Assembly (NCBI GenBank): GCA_030611415.1
Contig: JAUWPW010000010.1
Coordinates: forward strand, 1 to 33,031
Length of the DNA stretch: 33,031 nt
Reading direction: 5' to 3'
Source: Candidatus Bipolaricaulota bacterium
Lineage (GTDB): Bacteria > Bipolaricaulota > Bipolaricaulia > UBA7950 > UBA9294
Under the pieces are notes generated by a model. It searched no databases, had not been told where the DNA came from, and saw nothing but the letters and a program-made list of their open reading frames with translations. This document shows positions 26,297 to 33,031 of the stretch, piece by piece. Both the position numbers and the translations under genes were made by a program. Numbering within the stretch: the first letter of the stretch is position 1; the number at the start of each line of letters is the position of its first letter.

Positions 26297-28387
26297 GTGA
26301 TAGATCAGCTATCCAGTTATCAATGGATACCTATTCGCTGGATAGAAAGGACGTTGATTGCACGTGTTCTTCTTCTTCTTCCCATAGATAAGTCCTTTGA
26401 CTTTCTCGTTCCGGAAAAGTTAGCAGGCGACATAGCTGTTGGAAGACGAGTCAGCGTACGCTTTCGAAATAAGAAGCAGTGGGGAATTGTTGCAGCACTA
26501 GCGGAAAAGACTGAGTATCCAGGACCACTGGAGGAGATAATAGAGATCTCACGCGGCCCATCTTTCTCTTCTGAGGCTCTTGGGTTTTGCTCTCGCGTGG
26601 CCAATCAATACCTTGGACCAATTGGTTTGGTCGCCAACCGTATCCTTCCAACGCGAATAAGCAAGCGTGAAGAGCGTCTGTTAAGCATATCAGACAACCT
26701 AGAGGAGGTGCTGGCTTCTCTGGAGGAGCTCTGGAAACGCGCGCCGCGCCAAGCTGATCTGTTACGGTACATTCTTGCGCACGGTTCATGCCGAGAAAAG
26801 ACGTTACGACAAGAGCTAGGCTCAATCCACGGAGCGGTGAACCGGCTGCTAGAAAAGGGACTATTGAAGCAGAGTAGCATATTGTCAGTACTGAGGCCAG
26901 ACAACCGAACCGAAGAAACGCTGAAGAAGGCTTCGTTACTCAATCAACAACAATTGTGCGGGAAACGAGTTCTTCTCTTTTCTGCCAACCGTTGGCCGGA
27001 CTATCTTCGTTTGATAGAAAGAAAGCTACCCATATCTCAAGATATTCTTATTCTTGCGCCGGAGATGTTCCTTGCACAACAGCTGCATTCTTACCTGCAA
27101 GAACACATTGGAATAGAGATAGGGCTTTATCATAGCGGGATTGCTGAGGGTCGGAGAGGAAGGGTTTGGGAGCGTGTGAGAAGTGGAGAATTGCGATTTG
27201 TCGTTGGTACTCGTTCTGCTCTTTTCCTTCCGTTTTCGAATCTGGGTCTGATTATTGTGGATGAAGAACAAGATGCAAGTTACAAGCAACAAGAGATGCT
27301 TCCTTACTACCATGCACGCCTTGTAGCACTTGAGAGAGCTAAGAATAGCCAGGCTATATTGGGATCGTCTGCCCCCTCGTTGGAAACATTTCGCGCAGCA
27401 AAACGGGGACAGTTTAAACTTATTCGTCCCAAAAAAAGTAACGGAGAAATCAACGTATGTATTGTCGACATGAACAAAGAGCACGGAGTGTTAAGCAAAC
27501 CACTCACCCAAGCAATTGAGCAAGCTATCTCCTTGGGTAAAGGATGTCTCTTGGGAGTTAACCGTCGTGGTTATTTTCAGGCTGTTTTGTGTAAGAAATG
27601 TGGCCACCCACTTCGTTGCGTACACTGCGGAGTAGCGTTAACTTATCATGTAAAGAGGGCTCAATTTGTCTGCCATAATTGTGGAGGAAGCTCTGAGAGT
27701 ATGGTCTGTCCAAATTGCGGCTCACATGCCCTTCGTTTTGTTGGCGTAGGAAGTGAACGACTGGAGAACGAAGTAAGGAATTTGTTCCCGCAAGCATCCG
27801 TTTCTCGGTTTGATCGAGATACGTTGCATCCGCATGAATACACACGGGCCATTCAACAAATGGCGAGCGGGGAGATTGATATCCTGGTTGGAACCCCTGT
27901 AATCGCCAAAGGTCCAGTTATCCCTTCTCTGGGATTGGTAGGAGCAGTTGGAGTCGATCGGCTGTTGGCATTTCCTGATTTCCGTGCCGCTGAGAGGACT
28001 TATCAATACCTTTCGAATCTAATCGGCCGCGTGGAAAAGGGAAGCGCCATTATTCAGACGCACTACCCTGATCATTATGCAGTAGTAGCAGCAGCAAGAA
28101 GGGACTATGACGCCTTCTACGAATCAGAAATCGCTGATAGAGAAAGCTTGTTTTACCCTCCATTTTCCCATCTGGCACGCGTGATTCTGCAAAGTAGTGC
28201 CTCTGAAGCACTAGTTGAAGTCATGCATCGTTTTAAGGTAGAGGCTCTTGGGCCCGCCCCATTTCCAGGCAAGCGAGGCAAAACCTATTTTCTGATCAAA
28301 GGCAAAGAGGGCAAGAGTGTGCGAACGGCTTGCTTAGCTGCTCGTAAGGCTATTCCCGGCCTAGAGATTGACCTTAACCCGGCATGA
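26297..28387 (+). CDS. priA: Primosomal protein N' (PriA) with degenerate helicase motifs
   Basis: PriA restarts collapsed replication forks. The open frame has 696 codons from a GTG at 26297. The family N-terminus (ARVLLLLPIDKSFDFLVP) begins only at about residue 22, so TTG at 26354 may be the true start; neither has ideal spacing to a Shine-Dalgarno. The eight-Cys zinc module (CKKCGHPLRCVHCG ... CHNCGG ... CPNCGS, about 430-480) is intact. The Walker A motif GxTGSGKT is missing (LLFSANRWPDY near 228-238), Walker B reads DEEQD instead of DEEH (about 321), and motif VI is IGRVEKG instead of AGRAGRG (about 572). ATPase activity is therefore doubtful, as in actinobacterial PriA. It converges with the TGS GTPase with one base between stops. 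Confidence 0.88.
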   Translation: MIDQLSSYQWIPIRWIERTLIARVLLLLPIDKSFDFLVPEKLAGDIAVGRRVSVRFRNKKQWGIVAALAEKTEYPGPLEEIIEISRGPSFSSEALGFCSRVANQYLGPIGLVANRILPTRISKREERLLSISDNLEEVLASLEELWKRAPRQADLLRYILAHGSCREKTLRQELGSIHGAVNRLLEKGLLKQSSILSVLRPDNRTEETLKKASLLNQQQLCGKRVLLFSANRWPDYLRLIERKLPISQDILILAPEMFLAQQLHSYLQEHIGIEIGLYHSGIAEGRRGRVWERVRSGELRFVVGTRSALFLPFSNLGLIIVDEEQDASYKQQEMLPYYHARLVALERAKNSQAILGSSAPSLETFRAAKRGQFKLIRPKKSNGEINVCIVDMNKEHGVLSKPLTQAIEQAISLGKGCLLGVNRRGYFQAVLCKKCGHPLRCVHCGVALTYHVKRAQFVCHNCGGSSESMVCPNCGSHALRFVGVGSERLENEVRNLFPQASVSRFDRDTLHPHEYTRAIQQMASGEIDILVGTPVIAKGPVIPSLGLVGAVGVDRLLAFPDFRAAERTYQYLSNLIGRVEKGSAIIQTHYPDHYAVVAAARRDYDAFYESEIADRESLFYPPFSHLARVILQSSASEALVEVMHRFKVEALGPAPFPGKRGKTYFLIKGKEGKSVRTACLAARKAIPGLEIDLNPA

Positions 28388-28388
28388 T

Positions 28389-29375
28389 TTAGGTGAGGTG
28401 GATTTCTATTATGTCCTTGTCCTGCAGTAGATGATCAGATGGAACCTTTTGCCCATCAAACTTCCCTGATCCCCAAATACGCACGTATCTAAGTTTGTCC
28501 ACAAATTCTCGGTGAACTAGCTCAACTGCGTCGATAACAGTGCTGCCCAACTCTAAGGTATACGGCTCCTTCATATCTGGGGGCTTTCCAGGAAGCTTTG
28601 TATAGATGCGCACGATATTAAGGGTAGCAAATACCATCTTTCGCAGCTCATCCAATCCATGAGAAGTTAGCGTTGAAGTAGATACAGTTGTAAAGAAAGA
28701 CGAGCTCTTCTGAAGAACTGCGCTGTGATCGACCAGGTCTCCCTTTGTGAGAACAATTCGCCCTAGGATTTCACGATGAACAGCTGTGTCTACTACTTCG
28801 CCTCGCGTCTTGGATTCAACAAGGAGAATGTGTCTCTCCTCCAGTAAGGAAAGGATCTCTTGGATTGCCTTGGTGAAGTGTTGTGAATTACTTCCATCGA
28901 ATACAAGCAGGCAGAGGTCGGTTTGGTGAATTAGGTTATACATCCACGGCTCATCATAGTCGCTAGTCATTGGGGGCAGGTCAATGAGTTGAATAGAGAC
29001 ATCTTGAAAACTCATCATTCCTGGAACAGGAAAAACAGTTGAATAGGGATAGTCGGCAATCTCAGGGTGGGCATTAGAAAGGGCAACAAGTAAGCTTGAT
29101 TTGCCGCTGTTTGGTGGACCAAGAAGTACGGCTTGCCCTGACCCTTCTCGTTGAATGTTATGCAAGGAGAACCCCTTCCCGTGTCTTACCTGTGGCTGGG
29201 GGTCACGCAGTTTGGCGATCCGCCGGGTGAGATCTGCTCGCATCTTATCCGTCCCTTTGTGCTTGGGGATGGTCGTGAGCATTTCTTCTAGAGCGGCAAG
29301 CTTGTCTTGTCTGCTTTGTGCGACCCGAAACCGCTCTCGAGCCTTTTTAAACTCCGGAGTCAGGTTTGCTGGCAT
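28389..29375 (-). CDS. DRG/Obg-related GTPase with C-terminal TGS domain
   Basis: The protein has 328 residues. The helical N-terminus (about 1-60) resembles DRG-type proteins and starts with the family-like MPANLTPEFKKA. P-loop GPPNSGKSS is at 86-94, the switch I segment YPYSTVFPVPG at about 109-119, and G3 DLPPM (132-136) has Pro where the consensus has Gly. G4 is TKGD (about 216-219) rather than NKxD. The TGS domain covers about 255-328 (YTLELGSTVIDAVELVHREF). TGS/DRG GTPases are linked to ribosome and stress functions; the exact role is unknown. No Shine-Dalgarno precedes the ATG, but promoter-like elements lie immediately upstream, suggesting a nearly leaderless mRNA. Confidence 0.82.
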   Translation of the reverse strand: MPANLTPEFKKARERFRVAQSRQDKLAALEEMLTTIPKHKGTDKMRADLTRRIAKLRDPQPQVRHGKGFSLHNIQREGSGQAVLLGPPNSGKSSLLVALSNAHPEIADYPYSTVFPVPGMMSFQDVSIQLIDLPPMTSDYDEPWMYNLIHQTDLCLLVFDGSNSQHFTKAIQEILSLLEERHILLVESKTRGEVVDTAVHREILGRIVLTKGDLVDHSAVLQKSSSFFTTVSTSTLTSHGLDELRKMVFATLNIVRIYTKLPGKPPDMKEPYTLELGSTVIDAVELVHREFVDKLRYVRIWGSGKFDGQKVPSDHLLQDKDIIEIHLT

Positions 29376-29387
29376 GATTGTGCATCA

Positions 29388-29416
29388 ATGTTAGGTGTAA
29401 TTGTTGTTGGTTGCAA
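29388..29416 (-). promoter_or_regulatory. Putative promoter of the TGS GTPase gene
   Basis: The minus strand reads TTGCAA (29416-29411), 17 bp, TAACAT (29393-29388). Only 12 bases separate the -10 box from the ATG at 29375, so the 5' leader would be about five nucleotides. Confidence 0.45.
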
Positions 29417-29429
29417 TAATATCGGACAA

Positions 29430-30890
29430 CTACTCGTTGTGAGGAATCTTTACGGTGCTTCCCCCAATAAACTCACGGACCATTGCGTCCCCTGGAATGA
29501 GATCGAACCCTTCAACAGCAGAGCGACTTAAGCCTGAGATCGACTGCAAAAGCTTCTCCACCCGGGCATGGCGAATGTGCGTATCAAGTAACGAAGGGTA
29601 CTGAACGAGGTCTCTACTATGTGGCCAAAATGTTTGGCTTCCGGAGAAGAATGGTTTTAGCGCGGGGAGATCGAATGGCATTCCTCCATTCACTATGTGA
29701 TCGGCGAGACCCTTGAGTGGGATGATGCTAAACAGCTCACCCATACGGACATAGTGCCAATGCAGGATTGTAGAAAGAGGAGGATGATGACGGTGTCTGA
29801 TATCGCGTAGCATCCGGCGTAAGAGGCGGACATCTTCAAATCTGGTCAATCGATGAGCTGTGCCATCTCCTTCGTACAGAGGGTTCATTGCCTCAATGTA
29901 CAAGCGAAACATCACCTTTGGGTCGATATGTTCTGTTATCGGTGGGTAAAAACCGTGCAGACAGTCAAGGAGTAATACTTCGCCTGGTTCACGCTGGATC
30001 CTCTTTGTGTTACTACGTCTTCCTTCCTTAAAGCTATAAACTGGCTTGTCAATGGCTTCTCCATCAAGCAGCGCCCTTAAGTGTTCGTTCAAGAGCTGAA
30101 TATCAAGCGCCTCAGGTGTTTCGTAGTTGCGGTCGTTTATCCAATCAGTTGGGTGCTCTGTCAATGGCCAGAAGTAATCATCAAGATTGAGCATAAGGAA
30201 CCGTAGCCCGCGCTTTTCCAAGCGCTTGGTCAACTTGACTGTTGTTGTTGTCTTTCCTGAGGATGAGGGACCGCTGATCCAAATCATCTTGATATCATTG
30301 CCAGCATTGATGCGGGCCATTACTTTGTCTGCTGCCTCATCGAGCGACGCCTCGTAGTAGGCAAGAGCATCTTCTATTAGGTGTTTTATCTTTCCAGCTT
30401 GAACGACCTCGTTCAAATGTGTTGTAGTGTCGCAGTTGTGCTGCTTGTTCCATGCCAACAAGAGACTCAAGTACTCGGGGGGGTAACCATTTCTCACAAA
30501 CTGGTCCTCGGTTATGCTGCCTTCGCGCAGCCAGTGATGTCCCCAGCGAAAACAACTGTAAGCATCTGCGGTAATATCGAAGCCATAGCTTCTTAGAACA
30601 TGTAAAACCGTATCCTGGATTTCCTCTATGGTTGGAGGAAAGTTCGATACGAGCCGGTGTGGTTCAGCATTCAGACAGATTACAATTAGATCGGAGAGAA
30701 ACTCCGCAATCGCGCTATCTGCTCCAGTTGCAGCAAATATGGGATCGTTTATTCCTGGCAGGTAATCCTGATGAAAGCCACCGATTGAATCCGCTGCTCG
30801 TCGTAGAGCACGAACGATTCGCTCCTGGTCGAAGTTAGCCAGCGCATGATTACGCCTCATAACTTTGCCAATCTTGTTCACAACGGCCAT
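29430..30890 (-). CDS. ATP-cone domain fused to uridine kinase/PRK-like P-loop kinase
   Basis: The protein has 486 residues. Residues 1 to about 115 look like an ATP-cone (VMRRNHALANFDQERIVRALRRA, then a helical repeat with TIEEIQDTVLHVLRSYGF), the nucleotide-sensing domain of NrdR and ribonucleotide reductases. From about 200 a uridine-kinase/phosphoribulokinase-type domain follows: Walker A GPSSSGKTT (207-215), LNLDDYFW (about 234-241) with the catalytic Asp region, and LLLDCLHGFYP (Walker-B-like). Kinases of this class phosphorylate nucleosides or sugars; the substrate is not evident. Some bacterial uridine-kinase-like proteins carry an N-terminal TGS domain instead. Here the regulatory domain is an ATP-cone, and a TGS protein is the next gene. 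No Shine-Dalgarno; a TATAAT lies nine bases before the ATG. Confidence 0.75.
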   Translation of the reverse strand: MAVVNKIGKVMRRNHALANFDQERIVRALRRAADSIGGFHQDYLPGINDPIFAATGADSAIAEFLSDLIVICLNAEPHRLVSNFPPTIEEIQDTVLHVLRSYGFDITADAYSCFRWGHHWLREGSITEDQFVRNGYPPEYLSLLLAWNKQHNCDTTTHLNEVVQAGKIKHLIEDALAYYEASLDEAADKVMARINAGNDIKMIWISGPSSSGKTTTTVKLTKRLEKRGLRFLMLNLDDYFWPLTEHPTDWINDRNYETPEALDIQLLNEHLRALLDGEAIDKPVYSFKEGRRSNTKRIQREPGEVLLLDCLHGFYPPITEHIDPKVMFRLYIEAMNPLYEGDGTAHRLTRFEDVRLLRRMLRDIRHRHHPPLSTILHWHYVRMGELFSIIPLKGLADHIVNGGMPFDLPALKPFFSGSQTFWPHSRDLVQYPSLLDTHIRHARVEKLLQSISGLSRSAVEGFDLIPGDAMVREFIGGSTVKIPHNE

Positions 30891-30899
30891 TGTTACGTA

Positions 30900-30928
30900 A
30901 TTATACCGTGAGCAGCCTTAAATACCCA
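30900..30928 (-). promoter_or_regulatory. Putative promoter of the ATP-cone kinase gene
   Basis: A perfect TATAAT (30905-30900 on the minus strand) is nine bases from the ATG at 30890, predicting a leader of about three nucleotides. The -35 at 17-bp spacing is weak (tgggta, 30928-30923). With no Shine-Dalgarno, this suggests a leaderless transcript. Confidence 0.45.
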
Positions 30929-31023
30929 AGAACGCTTCACAACATGAATAGAAGAATTCCTTGAAACCAACTATCCCTGTAAGAAGATTGAGGGACCATC
31001 CGAGACTCTAGGCTGTCTCTTAA

Positions 31024-31497
31024 CTAGAACCTTAACACGAAGCCTAGTCCCGTGTAGAACTTCCAGTAGTAGGCTGTGGGGTCTGCTATGGGGATGAAGA
31101 TGGCTCCTTCTCCTAAGAGATAGATGTTTGGTGTTAGGTTCACTCGCGCGCCAGCGAACGTTTCTATCAAATAGGTCGTTGTTATGCCCTCCATTTTCAT
31201 GTGTCCACCGAAGCCCAGATAAGGCACAAATTGAGCATCCTTGCTAGCAAGGTACCACTTGCCTCTTAGGCCAATTGAAGTGGATGATGTCTGCGTTGCG
31301 CCAATGCCTGCGAGGCTTGTCTCAACGACGAAGGCCATACTCATGCTCGGCGAAAGATCCGCCTCAGCCTGGAAAGCAAACGACAGGTTCGAAGAACTAT
31401 CTATGCCAACTTTGGTCTCAAGGCTGGTTGCCTGTCCCACCAAGACCGGCAACAGAAGCAGTGAACAAAGGATAATCAAATACACAACTTTTCTCAT
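31024..31497 (-). CDS. Small exported protein, probable outer-membrane beta-barrel
   Basis: This 157-residue protein has a clear signal peptide (MRKVVYLIILCSLLLLPVLV, cleavage probably after VGQA). The rest consists of alternating hydrophobic/polar strands (SNLSFAFQAEADL, MSMAFVVETSL, STSIGLRGKWYLA, YYWKFYTGLGFVLRF), about eight in all, ending in Phe. A C-terminal aromatic strand is the recognition signal for beta-barrel assembly, so an eight-stranded OmpA/OmpX-like barrel is likely, which implies an outer membrane. No close family is recognised. SD aaggaggt lies just before the ATG. It is a single gene flanked by gaps of about 130-150 bp. Confidence 0.7.
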   Translation of the reverse strand: MRKVVYLIILCSLLLLPVLVGQATSLETKVGIDSSSNLSFAFQAEADLSPSMSMAFVVETSLAGIGATQTSSTSIGLRGKWYLASKDAQFVPYLGFGGHMKMEGITTTYLIETFAGARVNLTPNIYLLGEGAIFIPIADPTAYYWKFYTGLGFVLRF

Positions 31498-31645
31498 CTA
31501 AACTACCTCCTTCTCGTTGACTCGTACTGTTCTCCTTATAGAAGACTATACTACGTAGGGCACATAGAACACAAATGCACTGCGACTGGTTCACCTGTAA
31601 CAATTGGGCGCATAGTAAGAGACACAATGCCTGGTTTTGCCTTAC

Positions 31646-33031
31646 CTATCTCCCTTGCTTCTTCTGAATCTTAGCCCATGTGTCACGTAGGGTAACGGTG
31701 CGATTGAATATAAGTTTTTCCGGCTTTGAGTCAAGATCCACGCAGAAATAGCCCTTGCGCTCAAATTGGTAATGCATACCTGGTTCTGCTCCGGCAAGGC
31801 TTGGTTCCACTTTGCATTCGCTAAGAACAGCAAGCGAGTTTGGGTTCAGGTTATCCAGCCAATCTTGATTTTCCTGAGTCTCGTAAGGATTCTCTTTTGC
31901 GAACAGATGTTCATAGACTCGAACCTCAGCATCAATTGCCTGTTTGGCTGAAACCCAATGAAGTGTTGCTCTCACCTTGCGGCCGTCAGGGGCGTCGCCA
32001 CCACGCGTTGCCGGATCATAGGTGCAATGAAGTTCTACTATGTTACCTTTTCTATCCTTTACTACATCCGTGCAGGTGATAAAGTATGCGTAGCGGAGCC
32101 GTACCTCGCGGCCTTGTGCAAGTCGATAGAACTTCTTTGGTGGTTTCTCCATGAAGTCCTCACGCTCAATGTAGAGCACTTTTGAAAAGGGCACTTTGCG
32201 TGTACCAGCACTCTCGTCTTCAGGATTATTGATGGCGGTGAGTTGTTCAACCTTGTTGTCGGGGTAGTTGGTGATGACCACTTTCAGGGGGTCAAGGACT
32301 CCCATAACGCGTGGAGCGCGGCTGTTCAAATCCTGGCGCAAGCAATGCTCAAAGAATGAATACTCAACAGTACTTTCTGCCTTGGATACACCTATGCGTT
32401 TGGCGAACTCGCGGATCGCTTCCGGAGTAAACCCACGTCGCCTCAGGCCGGCAATGGTTGGCATGCGCGGGTCATCCCACCCTTGCACGTGTCCCCCCTT
32501 AACCAGCTGCAAGAGCATCCGTTTGCTCATCATAGTGTAGGTTAGATCCAGGCGAGCGAACTCAATCTGGCGAGGATGATAAACAGCAAGTTGATCTAGG
32601 TACCAATCGTAGAGTGGACGATGATTCTCGAACTCAAGAGTGCAAATAGAATGCGTGATTCCTTCGATTGAATCGGATTGACCATGCGCCCAATCGTACA
32701 TCGGATAGATACACCACTTGTTTCCAGCACGATGATGTGAAGCATGCAGGATACGATACATAATTGGATCACGCATGTTTAGATTAGGATGGGCCATGTC
32801 AATCTTAGCTCGCAAGGTCTTGGCGCCATCCGGAAACGCACCATCGCGCATGCGGCGGAAGAGATCGAAATTCTCCTTGACAGACCGGTCACGGTATGGA
32901 CTATCCTTCCCTGAAGGTGTGATGACTTTGCCTTCACTCTGAATTGCTTTCCCACGATATTCGCTTATCTGCTCGGACGAAAGATCGCATACGTATGCCT
33001 TGCCGTCTTTGATCAGTTTACATGCCCACTC
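31646..33031 (-). CDS. glnS: Glutaminyl-tRNA synthetase, 5' end outside window
   Basis: An open frame of 461 residues runs off the right edge. It attaches glutamine to tRNA-Gln. The visible part starts inside the catalytic domain ([36 protein letters not shown]), and includes the catalytic-fold [21 protein letters not shown], the class I signature MMSKR near visible residue 169, and the two-lobed beta-barrel anticodon domain of GlnRS (KGYFCVDLD near the end). The HIGH motif lies outside. An ATG at 32851 is internal. A direct GlnRS means this organism need not rely solely on the GatCAB route for Gln-tRNA. No terminator with a U-run is seen after the stop. Confidence 0.95.
   Translation of the reverse strand, partial: EWACKLIKDGKAYVCDLSSEQISEYRGKAIQSEGKVITPSGKDSPYRDRSVKENFDLFRRMRDGAFPDGAKTLRAKIDMAHPNLNMRDPIMYRILHASHHRAGNKWCIYPMYDWAHGQSDSIEGITHSICTLEFENHRPLYDWYLDQLAVYHPRQIEFARLDLTYTMMSKRMLLQLVKGGHVQGWDDPRMPTIAGLRRRGFTPEAIREFAKRIGVSKAESTVEYSFFEHCLRQDLNSRAPRVMGVLDPLKVVITNYPDNKVEQLTAINNPEDESAGTRKVPFSKVLYIEREDFMEKPPKKFYRLAQGREVRLRYAYFITCTDVVKDRKGNIVELHCTYDPATRGGDAPDGRKVRATLHWVSAKQAIDAEVRVYEHLFAKENPYETQENQDWLDNLNPNSLAVLSECKVEPSLAGAEPGMHYQFERKGYFCVDLDSKPEKLIFNRTVTLRDTWAKIQKKQGR

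Overview
The window reads as a chromosomal segment of a deep-branching, probably anaerobic bacterium with a two-membrane envelope. Bacterial signs are a full-length 16S rRNA gene with an anti-Shine-Dalgarno 3' end, TTGACA-N17-TATAAT-type promoters, and the secE-nusG-rplKAJL-rpoB ribosomal/transcription block. The small protein at 31024-31497 looks like an outer-membrane beta-barrel with a signal peptide and a terminal Phe. The phylum cannot be fixed without a 16S search. The 16S, a NusG with a Thermotoga-like insertion and the gene order suggest an uncultured lineage; Bipolaricaulota/Acetothermia (OP1) is my guess only. No CRISPR array, insertion sequence or phage gene was seen.

Layout. 1-1971: G+C-rich thiol-redox cluster (CcdA fragment, mini-thioredoxin, thioredoxin-DsbD fusion). 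2303-2827 (-): nitroreductase. 3110-6657: compact four-gene unit (class III aminotransferase, CoA-acylating semialdehyde dehydrogenase, degenerate ferritin-like protein, 64-aa Cys-rich protein) with AGA/AGG- and ATA-rich codon use unlike its neighbours, so probably acquired. 6714-7739: DUF2157-like membrane protein. 7814-8476 (-): Crp/Fnr regulator. 8667-10231 (-): 16S rRNA with its own promoter and processing stem but no 23S or 5S. 10546-12045: divergent Nramp-like transporter. 12358-13002 (-): DUF47/PhoU-like protein, divergent from 13133-15675, an EF-G paralogue coupled to a CBS-domain protein.

15747-24415 is the translation/transcription block: tRNA-Thr(UGU), tRNA-Tyr, tRNA-Thr(GGU), tuf, rpmG, tRNA-Trp, secE, nusG, rplK, rplA, rplJ, rplL, rpoB. 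It matches the ancestral order except that rpoC is absent after rpoB. Instead a Nudix hydrolase, an ArsB/NhaD-type transporter and a PriA with eroded helicase motifs follow on the same strand. 28389-33031 is on the minus strand: TGS-domain GTPase, an ATP-cone/uridine-kinase fusion, the putative outer-membrane protein, and glnS running off the right edge.

How the genes work together. Most of the window is information processing: EF-Tu, EF-G paralogue, L33, L11, L1, L10, L7/L12, GlnRS, NusG, RpoB and tRNAs. The 3110-6657 unit plausibly converts an omega-amino acid (beta-alanine- or taurine-like) to a semialdehyde and then to an acyl-CoA. The most unusual architecture is the combination of separated rpoB/rpoC, an orphan 16S gene, a NusG insertion and a helicase-degenerate PriA.
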